NCBI RefSeq assembly: GCF_020782245.1
Contig: NZ_JAJGNP010000016.1
Coordinates: 20,353-84,352 of the forward strand
Length of the DNA stretch: 64,000 nt
Source of the DNA: Sphingobium soli
Lineage (GTDB): Bacteria; Pseudomonadota; Alphaproteobacteria; Sphingomonadales; Sphingomonadaceae
Direction: 5' to 3'
Of this stretch, positions 25,746 to 35,349 are shown one piece after another; within the stretch, counting starts at the first letter, position 1, and every line of letters starts with the position of its first letter. A program made the position numbers and the translations under genes. The notes beneath the pieces are model-generated. The model had not been told where the DNA came from. It searched no databases and saw only the letters and a program-made list of their open reading frames with translations.

Positions 25746-27026
25746 GTGAGCCTGAGCCCGTCCCTGTCCCGCCCCCTGTTCCGGCCCATGGCGCTGGTGC
25801 GCCTGCTGTCCCGGCCTGTCCAGATCGCGATCGCCATCGGTCTTGGCTTGCTGGCCGCCGCGCTGTTCGCGCAGATGGAGGGGGAACGCGGCGTCCCGCC
25901 AATCGCCAGCGGCGGCGATTTCGAGGTAACAGGCGTCAAGGTGGATGTGGAAGCCAAGGACGCTGACAGCGCGCGCTATGCCGGCTGGCGCATGGCGCAG
26001 CGACAGGCCTGGCGGATGTTGTGGAGCCGCACCCATGGCGGCGCGGGCGCGCCGGCGCTGTCCGATTCGCAGCTGGAAGCGATGATTTCAGGGATCGAAA
26101 TCGAGCAGGAGCAGGTGGGCCCCACCCGTTATGTCGCTACGCTGGGCGTCATGTTCGATCGCGCGCGCACCGGGCAGTTGCTCGGCGTGTCGGGCAATGT
26201 CCGTCGGTCGCCGCCGCTGCTGGTCATTCCGGTGATGTGGGATGGCGGGTCCGCCGTATCCTACGAGCGGACCAATGAATGGCAGAAGGCTTGGGCGCGC
26301 TATCGGACCGGCGAAAGCGCCATCGATTATGTGCGCGTCGCCGGATCAATCGCCGATCCGATCCTGCTCAATGCTGGCCAGACCGGGCGACGCGGCCGGC
26401 TGTGGTGGCGGGTGCTGCTCGACCAATATGGCGCGGCCGATGTCGTCATCCCGATCGTGCGGTTGGAGCGCGCCTATCCCGGCGGCCCGATTACCGCGAC
26501 CTTCACGGCGCGCTATGGCCCGGACAACAGCCTGATCGGCAGCTTTGCGCTGCGGGCGTCGAACGCCAGTGGCCTGGCGCAAATGCTGGACGAAGGCGCG
26601 AAGCGGATCGACACGCTCTATACCGGCGCGCTCAACGACGGTCGCCTGCGTCCTGACCCCTCGCTCATCATCGAGGAGCCGGTCGATCCCGCCACGCTGG
26701 AGATCGAAAATGCCGTCGAAGCGCCGATCGAGGCGATCGATGTGCCGGTTGCGGGCGTCAGCACGACCGGCAGCTTCACGATCCAATATGACACGCCGGA
26801 CGTCAGTTCGGTGGGCGCAGGCGAATCGGCCGTCCGGTCCATCCCGGGCGTGCGTTCGGCATCGACCAGCAGTTTGGCGCTGGGCGGCACATCGGTCATG
26901 CAGGTCGGGTATGACGGCAGCATCGACATGCTGCGCACCGGGCTTCAGGCGCGCGGTTATCAGGTCGCCGTGGCTGGAACGACGCTGCGCATCACGCGGC
27001 GACAGGCGCCGCCTCCCGCGCAATGA
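25746..27026 (+). CDS. DUF2066-type membrane-anchored protein
   Basis: About 426 residues with one hydrophobic segment near residues 20-40 (PVQIAIAIGLGLLAAALFA), so it is anchored or exported. The following part (VTGVKVDVEAKDADSARYAGWRMAQRQAW) is typical of DUF2066, a family of unknown role found next to purM and hda in many proteobacteria. The C-terminus (about 340-420) holds a second small domain with a beta-strand pattern (GSFTIQYDTPDVSSV) that could be ferredoxin- or heavy-metal-domain-like. GTG 25746 has AAAAGGG upstream; ATG 25788 is the alternative. The stop overlaps the hdaA start (ATGA). Confidence 0.75.
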   Translation: MSLSPSLSRPLFRPMALVRLLSRPVQIAIAIGLGLLAAALFAQMEGERGVPPIASGGDFEVTGVKVDVEAKDADSARYAGWRMAQRQAWRMLWSRTHGGAGAPALSDSQLEAMISGIEIEQEQVGPTRYVATLGVMFDRARTGQLLGVSGNVRRSPPLLVIPVMWDGGSAVSYERTNEWQKAWARYRTGESAIDYVRVAGSIADPILLNAGQTGRRGRLWWRVLLDQYGAADVVIPIVRLERAYPGGPITATFTARYGPDNSLIGSFALRASNASGLAQMLDEGAKRIDTLYTGALNDGRLRPDPSLIIEEPVDPATLEIENAVEAPIEAIDVPVAGVSTTGSFTIQYDTPDVSSVGAGESAVRSIPGVRSASTSSLALGGTSVMQVGYDGSIDMLRTGLQARGYQVAVAGTTLRITRRQAPPPAQ

Positions 27027-27673
27027 GCCAGATCAGCCTTCCGTTCGAAGGCCATGAAGGGAGGGGCGAAGGCGATTTTCTTGTCAGCGACGCCAATCGT
27101 GTCGCCGTTGCCTATCTGGAGCGTTGGCGGGATTGGCCGCTGTCCATTGCCGTTCTGACTGGCCCGCCGCGTTCGGGACGGTCGACACTGGCACGTCAGT
27201 TCGCCCGCATGAGCGGTGGCGATGTCATCGATGATGCGCATGAGGGTGACCGCCCGCTGGACGATCATCGGCTATTTCATGCCTGGAACGCCGCGCAGAC
27301 GGAGCATCGCCCGCTTCTGCTCGTAGGGCAGGCACCGCCCGCCACCTGGCCCGTCACCTTACCCGACCTACGCTCCCGTCTGGCCGCCGTCCCCCATGTC
27401 GGCATCGATGCACCCGACGAGATGCTGACCCGCGCACTCATCCAGCGCAGTTTCGATGCCGCTGGCGCGGCGTATTCTGCGGATTTGCCAGACTGGCTGG
27501 CGCGGCGGATCGACCGATCCTATGCCGCCATCGAAACGATCACGCGCCTGCTGGATCGCGCTGCCTTGTCATCTGGACGCAAGATTTCGGTCGCAATGGC
27601 GAAAGAGGCCCTGCAATCCGCGGGTATCCTGCCTATAGTCCCGTCCGATCCTTCCTCAGTGCAACGCGAGTAG
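27023..27673 (+). CDS. hdaA: HdaA/DnaA-related regulatory ATPase-like protein
   Basis: 216 residues shaped like the AAA+ part of DnaA without its DNA-binding domain. The N-terminus starts MSQISLPFE, a beta-clamp-binding-like QxxLPF-type motif as in Hda. The P-loop reads TGPPRSGRST, so the usual lysine is Arg. Sensor regions follow (DLPDWLARRIDRSYAAIETI). Hda proteins act with the clamp to switch DnaA off after initiation. The gene is coupled to the DUF2066 gene by ATGA and followed by ppk. The missing P-loop Lys suggests weak or no ATP hydrolysis. Confidence 0.85.
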   Translation: MSQISLPFEGHEGRGEGDFLVSDANRVAVAYLERWRDWPLSIAVLTGPPRSGRSTLARQFARMSGGDVIDDAHEGDRPLDDHRLFHAWNAAQTEHRPLLLVGQAPPATWPVTLPDLRSRLAAVPHVGIDAPDEMLTRALIQRSFDAAGAAYSADLPDWLARRIDRSYAAIETITRLLDRAALSSGRKISVAMAKEALQSAGILPIVPSDPSSVQRE

Positions 27674-27676
27674 TCC

Positions 27677-29815
27677 GTGGCCGAAGCCGATCCCATTGCC
27701 AATCTGTCGCTGCCCAGCGACCGCTATTTCAATCGTGAGCTGTCCTGGCTGGCGTTCAACCAGCGCGTGCTGGAAGAGGCGATGAACCGCGCTCATCCGC
27801 TGCTGGAGCGCTTGCGCTTCCTGTCGATTTCGGGCGCGAACCTTGACGAGTTTTTTTCCGTGCGGGTCGCAGGGCTCAAAGGGCAACAATTACAGAATGT
27901 CGACATGCGCTCCGCCGACGGGCTGACTCCGGCGCAGCAACTGTCCGCGATTACCGAGACGACAGGCACGCTGATGCGCGCGCAGCAGAAAGTGTGGGGC
28001 GCGCTCCATGGCGAATTGACGCAGGTTGGCGTCGAGGTCATCGGCCCTTCGGCCGACATGGACAATGTCTGCGCCGCCTGGCTGCGCGAACATTTTCTGA
28101 CGCAGATCTTCCCGATCCTGACCCCCCAGGCCCTCGACCCGGCGCACCCCTTTCCCTTCATTCCCAACCAGGGGCTGTCGATCGTTTTCGATCTGGAGCG
28201 CCTGTCGGACAAGCAGCCGATCCGCGAGCTGGTGATGATCCCATCGTCGCTCGCGCGGTTCGTGCGCGTGCCAGGGGACCCAGCGCGCTACATGGCGCTG
28301 GAGGCGGTGATCCGGCGCTTTTCGGAGGACCTCTTCCCTGGCTATCGCGTTCGCAACAGCGGCGTCTTCCGCATCATCCGCGACAGCGACATCGAAATCG
28401 AGGAGGAAGCGGAGGATCTGGTCCGCTATTTCCGCAGCGCCATCAAACGCCGCCGCCGCGGCCGCGTTATCCGCATGGAAATCGAGGAGCGCATTCCCGA
28501 ACCGGTCGAGGAAATGTTGCAGGACATGCTCCAGGGGCATGACGCGATCATCGAGGAGGTGGAGGGTTTTGTCGGCATCGGCGACTTGTCCGGCATCGTC
28601 GATGAAGATCGGCCAGACCTCAAATTCGAACCCTATGCGCCGCGCTTTCCCGAACGTATCCGCGAATATGGCGGCGACTGTTTCGCCGCGATCCGGGCCA
28701 AGGACATTGTCGTCCATCATCCCTATGAAGCGTTCGACGTCGTCATATCCTTCCTGAAACAGGCGGCGTCTGACCCGGATGTGGTCGCGATCAAGCAGAC
28801 GCTCTACCGCGCGGGCAAACAGTCGGCGATCATCCGGGCGCTGATCGACGCCGCTGAAGCGGGCAAGTCCGTGACCGCAGTGGTCGAACTCAAGGCGCGA
28901 TTCGACGAAGAACAGAATTTGATGTGGGCGGACGCGCTGGAGCGTGCGGGCGTGCAGGTCGTCTACGGCTTCATCGACTGGAAGACCCATGCCAAGGTGT
29001 CGATGGTCGTGCGGCGCGAAGGAGAGCAGTTCCGCACCTATTGTCATTTCGGCACCGGCAATTACCACCCGATCACCGCGCGGATTTACACTGACTTGAG
29101 CTTCTTCACCGCCAATCCCGATTATGGCCGCGATGCCGCAGCGTTGTTCAACTATATCACCGGCTATGTCGAACCGCAGGGTCTGGAAAAGCTGGTGATG
29201 AGCCCGCGCGACCTGCGCAATCGGCTGTGTGAACTGATCGAGGCGGAAATCGATCATGTGCGCGCCGGGCGGCCCGGCACCATCTGGGCCAAGATGAACA
29301 GCCTGGTCGATCCCGCGATCATCGAAAAACTCTATGCCGCCAGCAATGCCGGGGTGCGGATCGAGCTGATCGTGCGCGGCATCTGCTGCCTGCGGCCGGG
29401 GGTGCCGGGCATGTCTGAAAATATCCGCGTGAAGTCGGTCGTGGGCCGTTTCCTGGAACATAGCCGCATCACCGTGTTCGGCAATGGCAAGGCGCTGCCC
29501 AACAATGGCGCGAAAGTCTATATCAGCTCGGCGGACTGGATGCCGCGCAATTTTGATCGCCGTGTGGAGTTCTTGGCCCCGGTGGAAAGCGGCACCGTGC
29601 ACGACCAGATCGTCGACCAGGTGATGGTTGCCAACCTTATCGATACGGAACAGAGCTGGGAGCTGGACGCCGAAGGCCATTATAGCCGCGTCGAAATGGG
29701 CGAAAAGCCGTTCAACCTGCATCGCTATTTCATGACCAATCCGTCGCTTTCGGGACGCGGCGCGGCTCTGGACAGCGACGCCGTCCCGACCTTGCGTTTG
29801 CGCAGCGGGGGTTGA
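27677..29815 (+). CDS. ppk: Polyphosphate kinase 1
   Basis: 712 residues, full length. The N-domain begins RYFNRELSWLAFNQRVLEEA, followed by the head domain, then the two phospholipase-D-like C domains. The autophosphorylated His lies in KTHAKVSMVVRR, and the second catalytic His in FLEHSRITVFGNG. The Arg/Glu nucleotide site is at LYRAGKQSAI. It reversibly makes polyphosphate from ATP. The GTG start at 27677 follows hdaA by three bases. ppx follows directly, so synthesis and breakdown enzymes are co-transcribed. Confidence 0.95.
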   Translation: MAEADPIANLSLPSDRYFNRELSWLAFNQRVLEEAMNRAHPLLERLRFLSISGANLDEFFSVRVAGLKGQQLQNVDMRSADGLTPAQQLSAITETTGTLMRAQQKVWGALHGELTQVGVEVIGPSADMDNVCAAWLREHFLTQIFPILTPQALDPAHPFPFIPNQGLSIVFDLERLSDKQPIRELVMIPSSLARFVRVPGDPARYMALEAVIRRFSEDLFPGYRVRNSGVFRIIRDSDIEIEEEAEDLVRYFRSAIKRRRRGRVIRMEIEERIPEPVEEMLQDMLQGHDAIIEEVEGFVGIGDLSGIVDEDRPDLKFEPYAPRFPERIREYGGDCFAAIRAKDIVVHHPYEAFDVVISFLKQAASDPDVVAIKQTLYRAGKQSAIIRALIDAAEAGKSVTAVVELKARFDEEQNLMWADALERAGVQVVYGFIDWKTHAKVSMVVRREGEQFRTYCHFGTGNYHPITARIYTDLSFFTANPDYGRDAAALFNYITGYVEPQGLEKLVMSPRDLRNRLCELIEAEIDHVRAGRPGTIWAKMNSLVDPAIIEKLYAASNAGVRIELIVRGICCLRPGVPGMSENIRVKSVVGRFLEHSRITVFGNGKALPNNGAKVYISSADWMPRNFDRRVEFLAPVESGTVHDQIVDQVMVANLIDTEQSWELDAEGHYSRVEMGEKPFNLHRYFMTNPSLSGRGAALDSDAVPTLRLRSGG

Positions 29816-29823
29816 ACGCGGCC

Positions 29824-31341
29824 ATGAATTCGATGCTGAGCCGCGTGCGCGCCGTAGCCGAACAGATGGTGACATCGCCCGAGCCCGCCCATGCGCGCAC
29901 GGCGATCATCGATATCGGGTCGAACAGCGTGCGCCTGGTCATCTATGACGGACCGCGCCGCATCCCCTTCATCCTGTTCAATGAAAAGGTGATGGCCGGA
30001 CTGGGCGCCTCGCTCGCCCGCACCGGCGCGATCGAACCCGAAGCGATGGAGCGCGGCCTGCGCGCCATCGGTCGGTTTGCGCATCTGTGCCGGTCGATGA
30101 AGGTTGCCGATATACGCTGCGTCGCCACGGCGGCGGTGCGCGATGCAACCAACGGACCCGACTTCATCGCCCGCGCCAAGGACATGGGGCTGACGGTCGA
30201 ATTGCTCACCGGCGCGCAGGAAGCGATCGGCGCAGCAATGGGTGTCCTGTCGGGCATTCCCGGCGCGGACGGCATTGTCGGCGATTTGGGCGGCGGCAGC
30301 CTGGAACTGGCGCGGGTGCGGGACGGGACGGTGGAACAGACCATATCGCTGCCGCTGGGCGTGCTGCGTCTGCCGCAGATCCGCGCCAAGGGGCCGCGTG
30401 CCTTGGAGCGCGCCGTCGCCAAGATGCTGGACAAGGCCGGATGGGCCGCTGAACCAGGCTTGCCCTTTTACATGGTCGGCGGGTCGTGGCGTGCGCTCGC
30501 GCGGTTCGACATGCAGCTGACCCATTTTCCGCTGCCCGTCGTCCATCAATATGAAATGACGGCTGCGCGCGCCGAACAGTTGACCCGTATCGTCAGCCAT
30601 GTCGACAAGGCCCGGCTGAAACAGATACCGGCCATGACGGGATCGCGCGTGCCGACGCTGCCGGACGCCGCCGCTCTGCTGTCGGTTGTGGTGCGCCAGC
30701 TCAAGTCGAGCCGTCTGGTCGTGTCCGCCTATGGCCTGCGCGAAGGGCTGCTTTACGGAGCGCTGCCGCCCGATATTCAACGGCACGATCCGCTATTGGT
30801 CGCAGCAGAGGCGGAAGGGGAGGCACAGGCGCGGTTTCGCGGCCATGGGGATCGGATCGACCGCTGGATCGCTCCGCTTTTTACCGATGACGATGCGTCG
30901 GGTCGCCGTATCCGCCGGGCCGCCTGCTTGCTGGCCGATGTAAGCTGGCGCGCTAATCCCGACTTTCGGGCGGAGCGGGGTGTCGAAATCGCTTTGCACA
31001 GCAACTGGGTGGGTATTGACGCGGCGGAACGAGCGATGCTGGGACAGGCGCTCAGCAGTCATTTTGGCGGAGGGGTGGCACCGCTGCCGGCGCTGGAGCG
31101 AATCGCCATGACGGACCGGTTGCAGCGCGCCATTTTATGGGGCCTCGCCATCCGCCTGGCTCAACGCATGTCGGGTGGAGTGGAGGCGCCACTGGCGGTA
31201 TCGCGGCTGGAACGGCATGATGACCGCATCGACCTGTATCTGCGCGCCGAGGATGCCGATCTTTATGGCGAAGCCGTCGAACGCCGCCTGCGGCATCTGG
31301 CCCAGGCCATGGGGTTTAAATATCGGATGATGAACGGCTGA
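29824..31341 (+). CDS. ppx: Exopolyphosphatase / Ppx-GppA family phosphatase
   Basis: 505 residues. The actin-like ASKHA fold is marked by AIIDIGSNSVRLVIYD, the phosphate loop GDLGGGSLEL and GLREGLLYG. A C-terminal HD-like helical domain follows, as in longer alphaproteobacterial Ppx. It releases phosphate from polyphosphate and may also act on pppGpp. ATG 29824 is chosen; TTG 29812 overlaps the ppk stop. It lies downstream of ppk in the same operon. Confidence 0.93.
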   Translation: MNSMLSRVRAVAEQMVTSPEPAHARTAIIDIGSNSVRLVIYDGPRRIPFILFNEKVMAGLGASLARTGAIEPEAMERGLRAIGRFAHLCRSMKVADIRCVATAAVRDATNGPDFIARAKDMGLTVELLTGAQEAIGAAMGVLSGIPGADGIVGDLGGGSLELARVRDGTVEQTISLPLGVLRLPQIRAKGPRALERAVAKMLDKAGWAAEPGLPFYMVGGSWRALARFDMQLTHFPLPVVHQYEMTAARAEQLTRIVSHVDKARLKQIPAMTGSRVPTLPDAAALLSVVVRQLKSSRLVVSAYGLREGLLYGALPPDIQRHDPLLVAAEAEGEAQARFRGHGDRIDRWIAPLFTDDDASGRRIRRAACLLADVSWRANPDFRAERGVEIALHSNWVGIDAAERAMLGQALSSHFGGGVAPLPALERIAMTDRLQRAILWGLAIRLAQRMSGGVEAPLAVSRLERHDDRIDLYLRAEDADLYGEAVERRLRHLAQAMGFKYRMMNG

Positions 31342-31361
31342 CGGGCGCCAAGGCGCCCGTC
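31340..31361. terminator. Strong hairpin between convergent ppx and cytochrome c genes
   Basis: GACGGGCGCC and GGCGCCCGTC form a perfect ten-base stem around AA, starting at the ppx stop. There is no long T-run, so termination strength is uncertain. The position between convergent genes fits a bidirectional terminator. Confidence 0.55.
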
Positions 31362-31382
31362 CCATTCAAACGCTTATCGCGC

Positions 31383-32051
31383 TTATTCGCTCTCGCCGGT
31401 GGTGGGCGTCGCGGGGCCGCCGGCGGTTGCGGCGTCAGCGGGCGCCGCGCCTTCGACGCTTTGGGCGGCGTTGGTTGCATCGCCCGCCGCTTCGGCCGGC
31501 GTGGCGCTCGCTTCTGCTGGCTCAGGGTCGGCCGCGGGCAGCGGCAGGTTGGACCCTTGCGTGTTCAGCCAGGCGATCAAATTGGCGCGATCGGCCGGAT
31601 TGCCCAGGCCGGCGAAGGTCATCTTGGTGCCTGGCGCAAATTCGCGCGGGCTTTTGAGCCAGGCGTCCATATTTTCGAACGTCCACTGACCGCCCTTGCT
31701 CTTGAGCGCATCGGAAAAGGCAAAGCCCGCCTTGCCCACGGCAATTGCTTCGCCGACCGTGCCCCACAGATTGGGACCGATGCCATTGGCCCCGCCCTGG
31801 TTCACGGTGTGGCAGGCGGCGCATTTGGCGAACACCTTTTCGCCCGCCGCGACGTCGGCGCTGGCCAAAAGGGTGTTGAGGCTGGGCCCGCTGTCGCCGC
31901 CTTCGCCTTCGGCCTCCACGCCCTCGATGGCATAGCCCATCTTTTCCGGCCGTTCGGTTTCGAAATATTTGGAACTGACGATCGCGCCACCCAGGGCGAT
32001 GATGCCTGCAAACAAAGCCCAGCCCGCCACGGTATTGAAACGATCGCCCAT
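31383..32051 (-). CDS. Membrane-anchored cytochrome c family protein (CycM-like)
   Basis: 222 residues. One N-terminal helix (WALFAGIIALGGAIV) anchors it with the heme domain outside. The heme site CAACH is at about residue 81, and the methionine ligand is likely in GTKMTFAGL, both typical of class I cytochromes. The last 50 residues are Ala/Pro/Glu-rich and low in complexity. CycM-type proteins carry electrons between the bc1 complex and the oxidase. It is divergent from pheA with about 160 bases between. Confidence 0.9.
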   Translation of the reverse strand: MGDRFNTVAGWALFAGIIALGGAIVSSKYFETERPEKMGYAIEGVEAEGEGGDSGPSLNTLLASADVAAGEKVFAKCAACHTVNQGGANGIGPNLWGTVGEAIAVGKAGFAFSDALKSKGGQWTFENMDAWLKSPREFAPGTKMTFAGLGNPADRANLIAWLNTQGSNLPLPAADPEPAEASATPAEAAGDATNAAQSVEGAAPADAATAGGPATPTTGESE

Positions 32052-32211
32052 CTCGCTCGACTTCCCTTGCTTTTGTCTTGGCGGCTGTCAGTCGCGCCCC
32101 CTCTTGAGCGCTGCCATAATCGGGCTGGCGCGATGGTGCAAGCCGGGTTGATAGACGAATGCGCAGCGCGCTTGCGCCGGCCGGGGGGAAATCCTAAGCG
32201 CGCAGGCGCAA

Positions 32212-33102
32212 ATGGAAAATTATCCTGCCCCCGCCCGCGCGATCGTCGCGGACCAGGCTGCCAAGGCTGCAGCCAACCCCGCGCGCGCCGTCGCCTATCA
32301 GGGCGCACCGGGCGCCAATTCGCATCTGGCGGCGCTTGGCTATGCCCCCGATTGCGTGCCCTTGCCCTGCTTCGCGTTTGAAGACGCCATCGACGCTGTG
32401 CGCAAGGGCGAGGCGGACCGCGCCATCATCCCGATCGAAAACAGCCTGCACGGGCGCGTGGCGGACATGCATTTCCTGCTGCCCGAATCGGGGCTCCATG
32501 TCATCGATGAATATTTCCTGCGCATTCGCCACTGCCTGATGGCGCCCGATGCGACGCCTGTAACCAGCGCGGTCAGTCATGTTCAGGCGTTGGGCCAGTG
32601 CCGCCACTATCTGCGCGAACGCGGCATTCAGCCGGTCGCCTATGCCGATACGGCGGGCGCGGCGGCACTCGTCGCCGAACGCAAGACGCCGGGGGAAGGG
32701 GCAATCGCGCCCTATCTGGCGGCCGAACTTTATGGGTTACGGCTGGTCGCGGAAAATATCGAGGATAGCGACGACAATATGACTCGCTTCCTTGTGCTGG
32801 CGCGTGAGGCGAAAATGCCGGTCGCAGGCATCGGCCCGGTCATGACCACTTTCCTGTTCGAAGTGAAGAATGTGCCCGCCGCGCTTTACAAGGCGATGGG
32901 CGGATTTGCCACCAACGGCGTCAATATGACCAAGCTGGAAAGCTACCAGCGCGGCGCCAGCTTTGCCGCCACGGAATTTTTCTGCGACATCGAAGGTATG
33001 CCGGGCGATGCGGCGGTCGACCGGGCGCTGGCCGAACTGGAATTCCACACCAAATGGGTCCGGCAGCTTGGCAGCTACCGTCAGGCCCGTCCGCGCACCT
33101 GA
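32212..33102 (+). CDS. pheA: Prephenate dehydratase
   Basis: 296 residues. The dehydratase domain has VAYQGAPGANSHLA, IPIENSLHGRV and DNMTRFLVL. The ACT domain (about 205-285) has AMGGFATNGVNMTKLESYQRG, where the Phe-binding ESRP motif of gammaproteobacteria reads ESYQ, as often in alphaproteobacteria. It decarboxylates and dehydrates prephenate to phenylpyruvate and is probably inhibited by phenylalanine. There is no fused chorismate mutase. ATG 32212 was chosen for normal length. Confidence 0.94.
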   Translation: MENYPAPARAIVADQAAKAAANPARAVAYQGAPGANSHLAALGYAPDCVPLPCFAFEDAIDAVRKGEADRAIIPIENSLHGRVADMHFLLPESGLHVIDEYFLRIRHCLMAPDATPVTSAVSHVQALGQCRHYLRERGIQPVAYADTAGAAALVAERKTPGEGAIAPYLAAELYGLRLVAENIEDSDDNMTRFLVLAREAKMPVAGIGPVMTTFLFEVKNVPAALYKAMGGFATNGVNMTKLESYQRGASFAATEFFCDIEGMPGDAAVDRALAELEFHTKWVRQLGSYRQARPRT

Positions 33103-33179
33103 CCCAAGCGGCGGCGGCGCGTCAGCACCAGCCGCGCTCCACCCTTTCGCCCGTAATACTTCAAGGGTATAGGCCGACC

Positions 33180-33908
33180 ATGGTTGCTGCCATCCTTCTG
33201 TCCGCCTTGGCGATGAGCGTCATCGTCGGCGTGCGTTACCTGCTGGCAAGCGGCGGCTTCGCGCTCGCGACGCGCATTCGCCAGCCCGGTCTCTACCGGG
33301 GGCTGGAACGGCAGATGGGGCGGGAAGTGCGCTGGTCGCTCTTGTCCGCGGTCATTTACGGCGTGCCGGCGGGGATCGTCGCCTGGGGCTGGCAGGCGCG
33401 CGGCTGGACGCAAATTTACAGCGACATTGGCGACTATCCGCTCTGGTATCTGCCGCTGTCGGTGCTGCTCTATCTCGCCGCGCATGATTGCTGGTTCTAT
33501 TGGACGCACCGCTGGATGCACCAGCCGCGCCTGTTCCGCATCGCCCATGCGGTGCATCATGCCAGCCGCCCCCCAACCGCCTGGGCCGCGATGAGCTTTC
33601 ATCCCTGGGAAGCGCTCACCGGTGCGATCGTCATTCCGGCGCTCGTGTTCATAATACCGATCCATGTCGGCGCGCTGGCCGTCGTCCTGACCGTCATGAC
33701 GGTCATGGGGGTCAGCAACCATATGGGGTGGGAAATGTTTCCGGGCTGGATGGTGCGCGGGCCGCTGGGCGCCTGGCTGATCACGGCGAGCCATCATCAG
33801 CGCCACCATGAATATTATGCTTGCAATTACGGCCTGTATTTTCGTTTCTGGGATCGTCTGTGCGGCACCGACAAAGGGTTGGGCAAATTTGCGAAGGGAC
33901 GCACGTGA
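33180..33908 (+). CDS. Sterol desaturase / fatty acid hydroxylase family membrane protein
   Basis: 242 residues with several membrane helices. The di-iron histidine clusters of the family are all visible: HDCWFYWTHRWMH, RIAHAVHHASRPP and SHHQRHHEYYACNYG. Members hydroxylate or desaturate lipids, including carotenoid rings and sphingolipid bases. The substrate cannot be told. The stop overlaps the next gene's GTG (GTGA), so the DUF2141 protein is probably co-produced. Confidence 0.9.
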   Translation: MVAAILLSALAMSVIVGVRYLLASGGFALATRIRQPGLYRGLERQMGREVRWSLLSAVIYGVPAGIVAWGWQARGWTQIYSDIGDYPLWYLPLSVLLYLAAHDCWFYWTHRWMHQPRLFRIAHAVHHASRPPTAWAAMSFHPWEALTGAIVIPALVFIIPIHVGALAVVLTVMTVMGVSNHMGWEMFPGWMVRGPLGAWLITASHHQRHHEYYACNYGLYFRFWDRLCGTDKGLGKFAKGRT

Positions 33909-34336
33909 AGGCGGTTGGTCTGTGTCTGGCGGGGTTTTTTTCGATGGGTGCGGCGCCCGTCACTTTGCCACAGCCCCTTAGCATGGCGCTGGAAGGGCTG
34001 CGTTCGGCCAAGGGCCAGATTCTGATTTGCGTGACGCGCGATCCGGATCATTTTCCCGACTGCACGGATGACCCTGACAAGCGGCATTTTTCCATACCCG
34101 CGTCCAGCGACCCCGTGACGCTGGGTCAATTGGCGCCGGGTAGCTATGCCATCGCGATCATTCATGACGAAAATCGCAATGGGCGGTTGGATACCTTCGC
34201 CGGCATTCCGCGCGAAGGCGTGGGCTTCTCTCGCAACCCTGTCCTGCGCTTTGGCGCGCCCAGCTTCCGATCTGCCAGTTTCACGATCAGCGGCGCGCCG
34301 GTCGAACAGGATATTCAGCTGAAATATTTCCTGTGA
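33905..34336 (+). CDS. DUF2141 domain exported protein
   Basis: 143 residues: a signal peptide (LCLAGFFSMGAAP), then the DUF2141 pattern with LAPGSYAIAIIHDENRNGRLDTFAGIPREGVGFS. The acidic DENRNGRLD loop resembles calcium-binding turns. The role is unknown. It often accompanies desaturase-family or carotenoid genes in sphingomonads and bacteroidetes, as here. The GTG start overlaps the desaturase-family stop. Confidence 0.85.
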   Translation: MKAVGLCLAGFFSMGAAPVTLPQPLSMALEGLRSAKGQILICVTRDPDHFPDCTDDPDKRHFSIPASSDPVTLGQLAPGSYAIAIIHDENRNGRLDTFAGIPREGVGFSRNPVLRFGAPSFRSASFTISGAPVEQDIQLKYFL

Positions 34337-34408
34337 CGGAAATCGGGAACCTGTAACCCCCCCGAAACATTCTGCCTTCCGAATAGAGATTTGAAAACAG
34401 GGGTTCTC

Positions 34409-35257
34409 ATGCCATCCTTCCGTAGCCTTGTGGCCGCGACATTTGTCGCGCCCCTGTCATTCACCATGACCGCACAGGCACAGGAGGCGGAGGATCACAG
34501 CAATCTGACGATCGGCGTCGGCGCGGCCGCCGTGCCGAGCTATGAAGGGTCCGACGATTATCGTGTCATCCCGATCCCGCAGCTGCGGGGCAAGGTTCAC
34601 GATTTCGCCTTCTGGACGCGCGGGCCTGCCCTCTTCGTCGATGTCATTCCCAATCGCAGCGACGAAGGCATCGACATTCAGCTTGGCCCCGTCGTGGGCG
34701 CACGGTTCGACCGCACCAGCCGCAAGCGCATCAAGGACGACGCCGTCGCCGCGCTGGGCAAGCTCGACACCGCAATCGAGGTGGGTGGCTTCGTCGGGAT
34801 CGGAAAGACCGGCGTCATCACCAGCGCCTATGACAATATTTCGGCGCGCGTCACCATCACCAAGGACGTTGCCGGGGCACATGACAGCATGATCGTGACG
34901 CCCGCGATTGAATATTTCACCCCTTTGTCGATCCGCAGCTTCGTTGGCCTGGGCGTGTCGGCCGATTATGTCGGCAAGAAATATGGCCGATATTATTTCG
35001 ACGTGACGCCCGAAGAGGCCGTTGCGAGCGGCCTGCCGGCCTATGATCGCGCTGGCGACGGGTCAGGCTTTCGCAAGGTCAATTTCAACCTGACCGGTGG
35101 GTATTCCCTGTCGGGCGACATCCGGCGCGGCTGGACGCTGTTTGCCCTTGGCAGCTATTCACGCATGCTCGGTGATTATGCGGATTCGCCCGTGGTCGCC
35201 ATCGCCGGATCGAAGGACCAATGGATCGGCGCGATAGGGGTCGGCTACACCTTCTGA
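34409..35257 (+). CDS. MipA/OmpV family outer-membrane protein
   Basis: 282 residues: a signal peptide ending AQAQ, then LTIGVGAAAVPSYEGSDDYRVIPIPQLRG, the typical MipA/OmpV opening, and ending in GVGYTF with a terminal Phe for BAM insertion. E. coli MipA scaffolds murein enzymes, but other members are porin-like. AGGGG precedes ATG 34409. A single-gene unit is likely. Confidence 0.9.
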   Translation: MPSFRSLVAATFVAPLSFTMTAQAQEAEDHSNLTIGVGAAAVPSYEGSDDYRVIPIPQLRGKVHDFAFWTRGPALFVDVIPNRSDEGIDIQLGPVVGARFDRTSRKRIKDDAVAALGKLDTAIEVGGFVGIGKTGVITSAYDNISARVTITKDVAGAHDSMIVTPAIEYFTPLSIRSFVGLGVSADYVGKKYGRYYFDVTPEEAVASGLPAYDRAGDGSGFRKVNFNLTGGYSLSGDIRRGWTLFALGSYSRMLGDYADSPVVAIAGSKDQWIGAIGVGYTF

Positions 35258-35349
35258 CGGCATCCTGCCTTGTTCCATGGGGGTGACGCCCCACATAAGG
35301 CGCTGTAAGGCAGCGGCCTTGACGGACCAACTTGGCAGGAGATGACGAC

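Noticed and set aside
27890..29875. A 661-residue open frame on the minus strand across ppk
   Set aside because: It is antisense to a textbook polyphosphate kinase, is rich in Arg/His/Ala as GC-rich shadows are, and has no ribosome site or family.
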